This document shows, piece after piece, positions 37,631 through 47,108 of a DNA stretch of 64,000 bases. Source of the stretch: Kangiella sp. (GTDB taxonomy: Bacteria > Pseudomonadota > Gammaproteobacteria > Enterobacterales > Kangiellaceae); contig JANQSG010000020.1 of the NCBI GenBank assembly GCA_028284185.1, forward strand, positions 62,001-126,000. The letters run 5' to 3'. The position numbers were made by a program, and so were the translations under genes. Under the pieces are notes generated by a model. The model had not been told where the DNA came from. It searched no databases and saw only the letters and a list, made by a program, of their open reading frames with translations. How positions within the stretch are numbered: the first letter of the stretch is position 1; each line of letters starts with the position of its first letter.

Positions 37631-39151
37631 TTAGCCTAGATCGAAAGTAATACCTTGGGCCAGAGTAGGGGTGTCGCCCCAGAAGATAGTGTTGGTTTGA
37701 CGACGCATATAAGCTTTCCAAGCGTCAGAACCAGCTTCACGCCCGCCACCAGTTTCCTTCTCACCACCGAATGCACCGCCGATTTCGGCACCTGAAGTAC
37801 CGATGTTTACGTTAGCGATACCACAGTCAGAGCCTACTGAAGATAAGAATAATTCAGCGTTAGGAACGTGGTTAGTGAAGATAGCTGAAGAAAGGCCCGC
37901 TTTAGAATGGTTTTGCATTGCAATTGCTTCTTCAATCGTGTCGAAAGGCATTACGTATAAAATCGCTGCGAATGTTTCCGATTGAACAACATCCCAATGA
38001 TTTTCAGCTTTGATAATTGTCGGCTCGATGAAGTGACCAGGACCATTAATACGCTTACCTCCGAATAAAACTTCACCGCCAGCTTGTTTGGCTTTAGCTA
38101 CCGAATTTTCGAAGTTTTGAACTGCTTGCTCATCAATTAATGGACCCATTAAAGTATCTTCGTTTAATGGGTCACCGATTTTAACTTGGCCATAACCTTT
38201 AACTATAGCGTTTACCACTTCGTCCATACGGCTACGGTGAACAATTAAACGACGAGTTGTGGTACAGCGTTGGCCGCCGGTTCCTACTGAGCCGAATACG
38301 ATTGAAGGAACCGCTAAGTTTAAGTCAGCAGTCTCGTCCACGATTAATGCGTTGTTACCTGAAAGCTCAAGTAAGCATTTGCCCATACGCTCGGCAACTT
38401 TAACGCCAACCATACGGCCAACAACGCTAGAACCGGTGAAAGACATTTTCTTAACTCGAGAGTCTTCGATGAATTTGTTAGCTAATTTATTTTCATCAGT
38501 GTCGATAAATAAACCGAAGATGCCTTTTAAGCCAGCTTCTTCTAAAACTTTATTGCAAATGTTCTGTACTGCAATTGCACATAGGGGCGTTTTTGGAGAA
38601 GGTTTCCAAACTGTAGTGTTACCACAAATTGCTGCGATAAAAGCATTCCAGGACCAAACCGCTACCGGGAAGTTAAAGGCTGACATAACACCAGTAATGC
38701 CTAGCGGGTGCCATTGTTCATACATACGGTGATCTGGTCGCTCAGAATGCATGGTTTTACCATAAAGCATACGGCCTTGACCTACAGCGAAATCCGCCAT
38801 ATCGATCATTTCTTGAACTTCACCGTCGCCTTCAGCCTTAATCTTACCCATTTCTGCAGAAACCAGGCTACCTAAAGCATCTTTATGTTTTCTTAGAGCC
38901 TCGCCTATCTTACGAACCAATTCACCGCGTAGCGGGGCTGGAACTCTGCGCCACTCTGCAAAAGCAGTTTCAGCCTCAGCCATGACTTTTTCATAATCAT
39001 TAGTTGAACTTGCATAAACTTTAGCTATCAACTCGCCAGTAGCAGGGTTATAAGATTCGATCACACCTGCATCCTGAGTATTGGTATAACCTTCGCCCCA
39101 ACTTGCAGATTGATTGATGTCTTCGATACCAAGTTCTTTTAAGAAATCCAT
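37631..39151 (-). CDS. Aldehyde dehydrogenase, ALDH7 / aminoadipate-semialdehyde type
   Basis: A 506-residue NAD-dependent aldehyde dehydrogenase. The catalytic Cys lies in [13 protein letters not shown] and the general-base Glu in [13 protein letters not shown]; the NAD-binding region is [13 protein letters not shown]. The sequence ELSGNNA plus GQRCTTTRR is typical of the ALDH7 (antiquitin, AmaB) branch, which oxidises 2-aminoadipate 6-semialdehyde in lysine breakdown. A gene for a lysine 6-dehydrogenase-like enzyme lies 0.7 kb upstream and supports that role. AGAGG precedes the ATG. Confidence 0.88.
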   Translation of the reverse strand: MDFLKELGIEDINQSASWGEGYTNTQDAGVIESYNPATGELIAKVYASSTNDYEKVMAEAETAFAEWRRVPAPLRGELVRKIGEALRKHKDALGSLVSAEMGKIKAEGDGEVQEMIDMADFAVGQGRMLYGKTMHSERPDHRMYEQWHPLGITGVMSAFNFPVAVWSWNAFIAAICGNTTVWKPSPKTPLCAIAVQNICNKVLEEAGLKGIFGLFIDTDENKLANKFIEDSRVKKMSFTGSSVVGRMVGVKVAERMGKCLLELSGNNALIVDETADLNLAVPSIVFGSVGTGGQRCTTTRRLIVHRSRMDEVVNAIVKGYGQVKIGDPLNEDTLMGPLIDEQAVQNFENSVAKAKQAGGEVLFGGKRINGPGHFIEPTIIKAENHWDVVQSETFAAILYVMPFDTIEEAIAMQNHSKAGLSSAIFTNHVPNAELFLSSVGSDCGIANVNIGTSGAEIGGAFGGEKETGGGREAGSDAWKAYMRRQTNTIFWGDTPTLAQGITFDLG

Positions 39152-39551
39152 AGAAAACCTCTAAAATTGATTAAAGTCGGGCAAAAGGTTGATAACTGGC
39201 CGAATAGTGGCAACTTGCCCTGAAATAATACGCGGCGCTACCATACCACCAGAGACGCTTTTTCGCCAGTGAATTTTAGTTTTTCCAAGTAAGATTTAGC
39301 TAGATTGGCTTCAGATCAAACAAAGCTTGAAAAGAAGCTATTGGGATTAGTTCCAAGCATTAGAAAAAGTTATAGGAAGTAGGGTGCGACTTGCTGCATC
39401 AGTTGTGATGTTTTTCTGGATATCCTGAAGCGACCACAGGAAGTGCCTTTGGTACCAGGGTATGGCGAGAGTATAGCCGGGTACCTTATTCCGTTATTGG
39501 TAATGGGATTCAGTTAGTAGGTTGGTGGTGAGTTTGCGAATCCCGGCAAAA
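39152..39551. other. 400 bp noncoding spacer with inverted repeats
   Basis: No supportable gene. It presumably carries the ALDH promoter at its left end. It contains GGTACC twice (39451-39456, 39480-39485) and GGGATTC/GAATCCC (39505-39511, 39538-39544), the last at the end of the EF-hand gene, possibly a terminator stem without a T-run. A GTAGGGTGCGAC string at about 39380 echoes the repeat at 22774. Confidence 0.4.
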
Positions 39552-39791
39552 TTAAAACTCCCACCAGCAAGTTTCCCACCATTCAAGAAATTCCTTAAAG
39601 TCGATATGTCCATCATCATTTTCATCAATAATGGCAAAGCCACGCTTGGCTTGTTCTTCAGTCGCATCAGGACTTAAAATTTTTAATAGTTCTTCAAATT
39701 CTTCAACATCAATTTCGCCATTGCTATCGCGATCAAAAAAATCAAAGTTGGTTTTTACGTTAGCGATATGCTCTTCAGTTAATGGTTTCAT
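39552..39791 (-). CDS. Small EF-hand calcium-binding protein
   Basis: A 79-residue protein that is essentially two EF hands: loop 1 DRDSNGEIDVEE and loop 2 DENDDGHIDFKE, both with canonical Asp/Asn at positions 1, 3, 5 and Glu at 12. No signal peptide, so a cytoplasmic calmodulin-like protein. The start at 39791 has AAGAG well placed; an ATG two codons earlier is too close. It lies 30 bp past the lysine-6-dehydrogenase-like gene on the same strand and is probably cotranscribed. Confidence 0.85.
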   Translation of the reverse strand: MKPLTEEHIANVKTNFDFFDRDSNGEIDVEEFEELLKILSPDATEEQAKRGFAIIDENDDGHIDFKEFLEWWETCWWEF

Positions 39792-39821
39792 GGGCATCTC
39801 TTTTGGAAATTATTAGTTGGT

Positions 39822-40958
39822 CTATAAAGTATTTTCATCTAAGCGGTAACGTACATGACGTTCCTCTAAATAGTCAATCACTGTTTTGCAACAATCTGCA
39901 TGGCCACCAATATGTTCAGGGGCAAAAACGCCAGTTTTGTCGAATTTACCTTTGAGCAATAATTGAGCAATACCAGTGGCGGTAAAGCCGGTGGTTCTGG
40001 CCATTGAGGTTTCCTGCTTAACCTTGTCATACTCATCATAAAGCTCATAAATATATTCTTTGAGCTTACCACCTTCCTGGCCGCGAATGGTTACCCGCAT
40101 AATGGTAAACTCTTGTTCTTTTGGCTTTAGTTTCCACTCATTAATGAGCACTTTTGAAGTAAACTCCAGTGGTGAAATTTCCATGCCATTAATCTGAATC
40201 GGTTCCTGACTAAAGAAACCACTGGCACGCAGGGTGCGGATCGATTCCACATGTCCAGGATAACGCAGGGTTTTTTCCTTCATATTGGGAATATCTTGCA
40301 TGGTGTGCATCAAACTGCGCAAACCATCGGTATTGAAAGCTTCAAGCGTACCGATTTTATCGAAATTGACCAGTTCGCGATCACTCAGGGCTTCACGGGT
40401 GACTACCCGACCATGTACCACAAAGCGGGCAGGGCGGGTATATTCTTCAATTACATCAATTGGTGAAAAAGGTGCTTTATACTCAAAAGGTTGGCGTCGC
40501 TCTTTAGGCAAACCACCGACTAAACATTCAAAAAACTCAATATCCATGCGAGTCTTATGAAAGCCTAATAGCAGATTGTCCATGCCTGGCGCTACCCCAC
40601 AGTCGATTACTGCAGTAACATTGTTTTTCCTGGCGAGATAATCGAGTTCCAGGCAGTTTTCCGGCGCAAAAGAAATATCGACAACGTTTTTACCTGCTTC
40701 AATAATGTTCTTTAGCGTTTCAAAGCCAAGATGTCCCGGTACAGCACACACCACCAGATCAAACGGTTCTATAGCTGTTTTGAGAGTTGTAAAATCAGTA
40801 CCATCGAGCTCAATAGTGTTAATTTGTGATAAGCGTTTTTTCAGTATTTTCAAGGTGACTTTATCAATATCAGCAACGCTAACGTCATGATTTTCTGACA
40901 AATCGCGAGCCATCACACTGCCCACCATGCCTGCACCTAAAACAATAATATTACTCAT
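39822..40958 (-). CDS. Saccharopine dehydrogenase-family protein, probable L-lysine 6-dehydrogenase
   Basis: A 378-residue NAD(P)-binding oxidoreductase. It has the Rossmann start IIVLGAGMVGSVMARDL, then DCGVAPGMDNLLLG, and the substrate domain with ECLVGGLPKERRQPFEYKAP and DGLRSLMHTM. This pattern (VAPGM plus GGLP) is shared with lysine 6-dehydrogenases, which deaminate lysine to 2-aminoadipate 6-semialdehyde. Saccharopine or carboxynorspermidine dehydrogenases are alternatives within the family. The nearby ALDH7-like gene would take the next step. The csiV gene is 20 bp downstream. Confidence 0.75.
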   Translation of the reverse strand: MSNIIVLGAGMVGSVMARDLSENHDVSVADIDKVTLKILKKRLSQINTIELDGTDFTTLKTAIEPFDLVVCAVPGHLGFETLKNIIEAGKNVVDISFAPENCLELDYLARKNNVTAVIDCGVAPGMDNLLLGFHKTRMDIEFFECLVGGLPKERRQPFEYKAPFSPIDVIEEYTRPARFVVHGRVVTREALSDRELVNFDKIGTLEAFNTDGLRSLMHTMQDIPNMKEKTLRYPGHVESIRTLRASGFFSQEPIQINGMEISPLEFTSKVLINEWKLKPKEQEFTIMRVTIRGQEGGKLKEYIYELYDEYDKVKQETSMARTTGFTATGIAQLLLKGKFDKTGVFAPEHIGGHADCCKTVIDYLEERHVRYRLDENTL

Positions 40959-40978
40959 TTTTATCCTTTAATTTGCCG

Positions 40979-41635
40979 TTATTGAGCTTCTAGTGCTTCT
41001 TGCTCTTCCAAAGTGGCTTGATAAGGTGTGACCTTGATCAAAATCCCCATGGTTGGATGATCAAAATAGTTGAGTTTATTGATTTTAATTTTGCGGTTTT
41101 CCTTTAACTCAAAATAACCTGCTAATGGCTCTGGCGTTTGCTCGTCCGTTTCCTCAATCACAAAATTAGGATCAGCAGCCTTAAAGCCAGAAATAATATT
41201 CTCCACTAACAATCCCTGATTACGGCTAAAGCGAATATTACCAATAAAATTTTGCAGTCCTTTTTTTTCGGGCAAATCGGAAACTTCGAACGACAACCAG
41301 GGTGTTTGCTCTTTATCATTTAACGGTTGGCGCCAACCAATATGCAGCAGGGGGCGCATATTGGCACTGGCTCTTAAGCGGCGATAAACCCCTTCAAGTT
41401 TTTGCTCATTACGCTTTAATGGTACAAAGTCTTCAGGTAAGCGGGTTGGATTTTTCAGCGAGTAACCTTGGCGGGATGCACTGTGAGCTTCTTTGGCTAA
41501 ATAATTAAACTGGCCAGTTGCATCCAGCCGCTTAAAAAACACTAATTCCACATCAAAAATGGTCTGCGCCTTGAGTCCGATACTGAAAATTGAAAGGCAT
41601 AGTAGCCCTAATAATGGTTTTATTTTAGTTCGCAT
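40979..41635 (-). CDS. csiV: CsiV-family exported protein
   Basis: Exported protein of the CsiV family, linked in Vibrio to cell-shape control and peptidoglycan synthesis with D-amino-acid stress. The family N terminus FDVELVFFKRL follows the signal peptide; the central LLHIGWRQPL and the terminal FDHPTMGILIKVTPY are typical. The start at 41635 (MRTKIKPLLGLLCLSIFSIG) gives a normal signal peptide; a longer frame starts at 41674. Location near mfd is conserved in related bacteria; here a patatin-like gene lies between. Confidence 0.78.
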   Translation of the reverse strand: MRTKIKPLLGLLCLSIFSIGLKAQTIFDVELVFFKRLDATGQFNYLAKEAHSASRQGYSLKNPTRLPEDFVPLKRNEQKLEGVYRRLRASANMRPLLHIGWRQPLNDKEQTPWLSFEVSDLPEKKGLQNFIGNIRFSRNQGLLVENIISGFKAADPNFVIEETDEQTPEPLAGYFELKENRKIKINKLNYFDHPTMGILIKVTPYQATLEEQEALEAQ

Positions 41636-41706
41636 AATTGTTTTAGTACCCATTTGGAGCAGAAAGTTTAGCATGATAATTGCTATTCAATAAGCTTATC
41701 TTGTTT

Positions 41707-43455
41707 TTATGATTTTATAATAGAGCATTTTGTATTGTTTTTGGGCTCAGGAATCTTTATTTTGAAAAAAGCTAACACCTCAAAATAACTTTGGCAAACT
41801 GACCAGCTGGAAATATTGGATTCAATATTAACATGCTTGGCTCTTCTATCAATAATTTGCCCGAACTCTTCCCCAAATGTTCTGCTATGGGGGATATGAT
41901 CATAAGGAGGTTTTTTTAGGAAAATCTTTTGTTTTTCTTCATGTTCCAGGCTGGATTCTTTAGCTAGAACCTGCTTCAACCAGTTTTCCGCGAGATCATT
42001 GTAATACCAGCAAATATTGGCTTTATAAGGCTCAACAGCAAAGTGGCTATTGGATTTTACCTGGTATCTATCACAATATACTAAGGGTTCACCAGATATT
42101 TTTTTACGTTCAAATCCGCGATATAGCTCTTTTAATTTATGTTCCTCAAAGACTTGGTTTTTAGCTCTTTTTGGATCAAACCTGAAATAGTCTTGTAAGT
42201 CTGAGTATAGCGCGTATTTGGGGATCTGGTTTGAATTGGAATAGCCGTAATTGAAGTCTTCCTGGGTATTAATAAAAACGATTAGATTGGATACTTTTCT
42301 AGCCAGCAATGGCATTATGCCAATATTATCAATATTGCCACCATCGCCATGTTCCAATTCATCTTCCAGTTGATGATAGTCCATATATTCGGGCAGGGAA
42401 GAGGATATCGGCCAATGGTGGAATTCTGGCAGTCCTATATCATTAAGTTGCAATAATTTACCCAAGGCTCCGCTGATTAATGCTTGTGGAGCGGCACCAC
42501 TGATAGCTATTACGTCTGATAGGGTAAAAATATTGCTGCTATCCTCTAAAGTTAATTGATTGGTTCTTTGTTGGCTGAATTCAAATGGCTTGTTTGGTGC
42601 CAGTGAGTCATACAAAAAAGGCTCAATAAAGCCACCACCAATTTTATTTTTTTGTCTGGCTAATGCTTCTGTTTTTGTGGGTATGCCTATATACAGTGGT
42701 GTTATATCTAGAGGGTAAATGTCTTCAGACTTGCTTACTAACTTGGTCCCTTTATGTTTGGCTTGAACGGTTCCTCCAACAATTAGGAAAGGCTTATCAT
42801 GATTTGCATAATATAGATCCTGTTTGGAGTTTAAGTAGTTGGAGTTATTATCATCAGTGATACTTTTTGCGGTGGCTTCATTAAGAGTGAAAAACTTTTT
42901 TTGATTAAGGTCGAAAGGCTCTAAAAAGATATCATTAAGAATAGAGGCGAAAATTTTATCGCCTTTTAGCGTAAAAACGCTTTTCCAAAAACTAAAGAAT
43001 ACCCTGGCTTCAGTAATGGCTTTGCCTAATTCACTATTATGTGCTTTTAAATATTCTAAAGTGAGTTCATTGGGGGGCAGGTATTTCCCTAAAAATTTTT
43101 CAGATTCACTATTGGGGTGATAAATAAAGGGTAGTGAGGCCCAGGAGCCTCCGGAAACTGCTGAAATATATTGTACTTCATCCAGGATGTTTAGTTCGTG
43201 TAATGCTCGTAGCTGGCCCAGGGTTAAGGTAGCGGAACGGGTTCCTCCACCAGAAAACACTAACCCCAGGGTTTCCTTATTATTCTGTATTGCTGATTGT
43301 ATCCTGGTTGGCATTAAGCCCGGTTCTAACTCAGGATAATCAAGATGGTTTTGCGGAAGTTTCCATGCCCGCCCTTTAACATCAATGGTTGCACAGCCTG
43401 AAATGATCACAATAAAAAGCAAATTGGCGGTCAAAAATAATGATCTTTTAGGCAT
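41707..43455 (-). CDS. Patatin-like phospholipase lipoprotein
   Basis: A 582-residue lipoprotein with signal and lipobox ending IISGC near residue 21. The oxyanion loop is GLVFSGGGTRSATLTLGQLR, the nucleophile Ser is in SAVSGGSWASLPF, and the catalytic Asp in HGDGGNIDNIGIMPLL, giving the Ser-Asp dyad of patatin/cPLA2 enzymes. The SGGSW form is like fungal lysophospholipases. It probably acts on membrane phospholipids at the envelope. The start at 43455 has AAGGA 6 bases upstream. It sits between mfd and csiV, separated from mfd by 44 bp, with visibly more AT-rich codons than mfd. Confidence 0.85.
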   Translation of the reverse strand: MPKRSLFLTANLLFIVIISGCATIDVKGRAWKLPQNHLDYPELEPGLMPTRIQSAIQNNKETLGLVFSGGGTRSATLTLGQLRALHELNILDEVQYISAVSGGSWASLPFIYHPNSESEKFLGKYLPPNELTLEYLKAHNSELGKAITEARVFFSFWKSVFTLKGDKIFASILNDIFLEPFDLNQKKFFTLNEATAKSITDDNNSNYLNSKQDLYYANHDKPFLIVGGTVQAKHKGTKLVSKSEDIYPLDITPLYIGIPTKTEALARQKNKIGGGFIEPFLYDSLAPNKPFEFSQQRTNQLTLEDSSNIFTLSDVIAISGAAPQALISGALGKLLQLNDIGLPEFHHWPISSSLPEYMDYHQLEDELEHGDGGNIDNIGIMPLLARKVSNLIVFINTQEDFNYGYSNSNQIPKYALYSDLQDYFRFDPKRAKNQVFEEHKLKELYRGFERKKISGEPLVYCDRYQVKSNSHFAVEPYKANICWYYNDLAENWLKQVLAKESSLEHEEKQKIFLKKPPYDHIPHSRTFGEEFGQIIDRRAKHVNIESNISSWSVCQSYFEVLAFFKIKIPEPKNNTKCSIIKS

Positions 43456-43499
43456 AACCATTCCTTGTGCTACTTACTTAGAGTTTTCAAAACTATACC

Positions 43500-46400
43500 C
43501 TAATCTATGGAGATTTTCATAACGACTAAACGTATCATCTTTAATAACTCAGTTAACTCTTCTTCCTCGGTTAAAATCTTTAGGATTACATTATTTTCAA
43601 AGCGATACAGTGCTGGATTCATTTGAATCAAGTGGATCAGTCTGGTTGGATCGACAGTGGTATCTTGGGCAAAGGCAATACGTACACCGGATTTTACCAA
43701 ATCAATTTTAGAAATACCTAAATCAGCAACTTCTAAAGCTAACTGACTGATTTGAAAAAGATTTTTCAAAGGATCGGGCAATAAACCAAAACGATCAATA
43801 AATTCTACTTGTAAAGCATCCAAGCCCTCTTTGCTATTAGCATTGGCAATACGTTTATACAAAGACAAGCGCGTTGCCACATCGCCCACATAATCATCCG
43901 GGATCAAAGCCGCCACTCCTAAATCAATTTCAGTTTTATGTTTTAGGGTTTGTTGTAGGCTGGGCTCGCGTCCTTCTTTAAGTGCTTTAACGGCAGATTC
44001 CAACATATCCATATAGAGATTAAAGCCAACCGCCTGCATCTGACCGGATTGCTCATCCCCCAATAACTCTCCAGCGCCGCGGATTTCCAAATCATGGGTT
44101 GCCAGGGTAAAGCCAGCGCCTAAATCTTCCAACTGTGAAATGGCATCTAAACGTTTTTCCGCATCACGAGTAATTTTTCGTTCGGCAGGAGTTAATAGAT
44201 AGGCATAAGCTTGGTGGTGCGAACGACCGACACGGCCACGTAATTGATGTAATTGGGCCAGACCAAACTTATCGGCACGTTCAATAATCATGGTGTTGGC
44301 ATTGGGATTATCAATACCGGTTTCAATAATGGTGGTGCAGACCAGAACATTAAAACGTTGATGGTAAAAGTCACGCATTACCTGTTCCAATTGGCTTTCG
44401 CGCATCTGACCATGAGCAAATTGAATACGCGCTTCTGGTAATAATTCCTGCAGTTCATTGGCTGTACGCTCAATAGATTCCACCGAGTTATGTAGAAAAT
44501 AAACCTGACCGCCGCGCAGGGTTTCACGCAAAATGGCCTCTCGGATCAGAGGCTTATGGTATTCACGTATAAAAGTTTTAACAGATAATCTTTTAGCTGG
44601 TGGTGTGGCAATAATGGATAAGTCACGCATCCCTGACATGGACATATTCAAGGTGCGTGGGATTGGCGTCGCAGTCAGAGTCAAAATATCCACTTCCGAA
44701 CGGTATTTTTTTAACTGTTCTTTTTGGCGCACGCCAAAGCGGTGTTCTTCATCAATGATCAGTAAACCCAGACGCTTAAATTCAATATTGCCCTGGATCA
44801 GTTTATGGGTACCAATCACAATATCCACAGTGCCAGCTTTTAAACCCACAAGAGTCTGCTTTGTTTCTTTGTTACTGGCAAAGCGTGATAATTGTGCAAC
44901 TTTTACTGGCCAGTCAGCGAAGCGATCAGCAAAGGTTTCGAAGTGTTGTTGTGCCAGCAGGGTGGTTGGCACTAAAACCGCTACCTGTTTGCCTGCTTGT
45001 GCGGCGATATAGGCGGCTCTTAATGCTACTTCGGTTTTACCAAAACCCACATCGCCGCAAACCAGACGATCCATCGGTTGGCTTGAAATCATATCGCGAA
45101 TAACCGAATGGATACTGGTGCTTTGATCGGGCGTTTCTTCAAATCTGAATTCGGCTGCAAAGCGGTGGTAATCGGTTTCATCCAAAACGTAGGAAATTCC
45201 TTCTTTAGCCGCACGACGGGCATAAATATCCAATAATTCGGCAGCGACATCACGAGCTTTTTCCGCCGCCTTTTTCTTAGCCTTGTCCCAGGCGTCGGTG
45301 CCCAGTTTATGCCAGGGTGCCAGCTCTGGATTTGAACCGGAATAGCGACTAATCAGATGTAGCGACTGAACTGGCAAGTAAAATTTATCGCCACCTGCGT
45401 ATTCCAGCATCAGATATTCGGCTTCGATATCACCGGAATTTAACTTCACCATACCCCGATAGCGACCAATGCCTTGTTCATAATGCACTACAGGATCGCC
45501 GGTTTTAAGTTCGGCAAGATTGCGAATAACATCTTCGGCTTGCGGACTGGCTTTGGCTTCACGCCGTCTTTGCTGCAAGACCTGTTCGCCAAACAGCTCA
45601 TTTTCAGTAATTAAAGCAATTTGCTTATAGGCAAAACCTTGATTCAGTGGTGCTATACCAATAGCTATGGCGTTTGTAGTTAATTGAGCTGTACCATAAA
45701 AATGTTCGCAATTTTCAACCTTAATCCCACGTCGCAACAATAAGTCTTTTAAAGCTTCGCGACGACCAGCTGATTCGCTGGCAATAAAGGTTTTTCCTGC
45801 CCAATGTTTGAGAAAATTTCTCAGTTTGTTTAAAGGATCATCAGCTTTATGTTCAATGGTTAAAGGCGGAATCGGGGAGGCGATAAAATTGCTATCCACT
45901 TGTACAGGCTCAAGGTGTAAACGAACTTGTTGTTTAAGCTTTTGGTTAAGCTCCTCGATACTTAAATAAAGGCGATTCGGCGTTAAAATAGGGCGCTCTA
46001 CGTCATGTCGTCTTTGTTCGTAGCGTTCCTCAATTTCATGCCAGTAATTGGTTAAGCCTGCACCAAAATTGCTTACGGTAAGGCAAACCGTGTTCTCAGG
46101 TAAATAATCAAAAAGTGTATTTAACTTATTGAAAAATAAAGGAAGGTAATACTCAATTCCCGCAGGAGTTGCTCCATTGGAAACTTCTTGATAGATCCAG
46201 ACATTTTGCAGATTAACTTCAAATTCGGAGCGGAAGCTTTGTCTGAATTGGGCAATAGCCTGCTCATCGGTAGGGAATTCTTTGGCTGGTAATAATTCAA
46301 AGCGTGTAAGCTTTTCATCGGATAATTGCGATTCCGGATCAAAGTAACGAATGGAGTCAATTTCATCGTCAAAGAAATCTATACGCAGTGGTTTTTCTGA

Positions 46401-46949
46401 GCCCATTGGAAAAAGATCCAGAATAGAGCCGCGAACGGCAAATTCGCCATGACTAAAGACCTGATTTACCGCCTGATAGCCATTTTGCTCAAATAAGCAG
46501 CGAACCTCGTGCATATCCAGCGCTTGACCAGTATGGATTAACAGGCTGTTTTGTTCGATATAGTCTTTGGGCGGCAGCCTTAATAGCAGGCTATTGACTG
46601 AAATTAAAACGATGCCTTGTTTTAGCCGTGGTAGTTGATACAGGCTCAATAGCCGTTGCGAAATAATATCCTGGTGGGGGGAAAAATTATCATAGGGCAA
46701 GGTTTCCCAATCAGGAAACACCAATAGCGGCAGTGGTTGCGATTGGTATTGTAAAAAATACTGAATCTCCTTTTCCAGTAGCCATAAATCATGCGCATCT
46801 TCCACCACGACTAATAGTGGCGCAGTTTGTGTTAATGCCTGTTGTGCAATGGCCATAGCGCGACTGGAGCCAGATAGCCCGTGCCAGTAATTGACAAAAC
46901 TGGCTTTGAATTTTAACTCGGGAGCGGGCAGTTGTAGAGCCTTGACCAT
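43500..46949 (-). CDS. mfd: Transcription-repair coupling factor
   Basis: Removes RNA polymerase stalled at lesions and recruits UvrA. 1149 residues in the usual order: UvrB-homology region (residues about 1-350, DYIEQNSLLIHTG and SHGEFAVRGSILDLFP), RNA polymerase-interaction domain with GDPVVHYEQGIGRYRGM near 480, RecG-like translocase with Walker A CGDVGFGKTEVALRAAYIA and Walker B DEEHRFGVRQKE, then RGRVGRSHHQAYAYLL, and the C-terminal autoinhibitory domain. No disruption seen. First gene of a minus-strand run. Confidence 0.96.
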   Translation of the reverse strand: MVKALQLPAPELKFKASFVNYWHGLSGSSRAMAIAQQALTQTAPLLVVVEDAHDLWLLEKEIQYFLQYQSQPLPLLVFPDWETLPYDNFSPHQDIISQRLLSLYQLPRLKQGIVLISVNSLLLRLPPKDYIEQNSLLIHTGQALDMHEVRCLFEQNGYQAVNQVFSHGEFAVRGSILDLFPMGSEKPLRIDFFDDEIDSIRYFDPESQLSDEKLTRFELLPAKEFPTDEQAIAQFRQSFRSEFEVNLQNVWIYQEVSNGATPAGIEYYLPLFFNKLNTLFDYLPENTVCLTVSNFGAGLTNYWHEIEERYEQRRHDVERPILTPNRLYLSIEELNQKLKQQVRLHLEPVQVDSNFIASPIPPLTIEHKADDPLNKLRNFLKHWAGKTFIASESAGRREALKDLLLRRGIKVENCEHFYGTAQLTTNAIAIGIAPLNQGFAYKQIALITENELFGEQVLQQRRREAKASPQAEDVIRNLAELKTGDPVVHYEQGIGRYRGMVKLNSGDIEAEYLMLEYAGGDKFYLPVQSLHLISRYSGSNPELAPWHKLGTDAWDKAKKKAAEKARDVAAELLDIYARRAAKEGISYVLDETDYHRFAAEFRFEETPDQSTSIHSVIRDMISSQPMDRLVCGDVGFGKTEVALRAAYIAAQAGKQVAVLVPTTLLAQQHFETFADRFADWPVKVAQLSRFASNKETKQTLVGLKAGTVDIVIGTHKLIQGNIEFKRLGLLIIDEEHRFGVRQKEQLKKYRSEVDILTLTATPIPRTLNMSMSGMRDLSIIATPPAKRLSVKTFIREYHKPLIREAILRETLRGGQVYFLHNSVESIERTANELQELLPEARIQFAHGQMRESQLEQVMRDFYHQRFNVLVCTTIIETGIDNPNANTMIIERADKFGLAQLHQLRGRVGRSHHQAYAYLLTPAERKITRDAEKRLDAISQLEDLGAGFTLATHDLEIRGAGELLGDEQSGQMQAVGFNLYMDMLESAVKALKEGREPSLQQTLKHKTEIDLGVAALIPDDYVGDVATRLSLYKRIANANSKEGLDALQVEFIDRFGLLPDPLKNLFQISQLALEVADLGISKIDLVKSGVRIAFAQDTTVDPTRLIHLIQMNPALYRFENNVILKILTEEEELTELLKMIRLVVMKISID

Positions 46950-47108
46950 AACAAGAAACTGGTTGCTTAAGTGCTTGATTGGCTGGGGATTATACCTTAG
47001 CTTAAGCTGACAATATAGCGTCTTTATGATTGCACTAATGGATGTTTCTCGCTATGGTAAAGGCAAAGACTAATTAAGGAATTATGCTCTTTCTATGAGT
47101 TCACACAT

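Noticed and set aside
38259-38732. Plus-strand 157-codon frame
   Set aside because: Antisense to the ALDH7-like gene, whose catalytic motifs are encoded across this region on the other strand.
44533-45012. Plus-strand 159-codon frame
   Set aside because: Antisense within the mfd translocase domain; no ribosome site and no recognisable protein.
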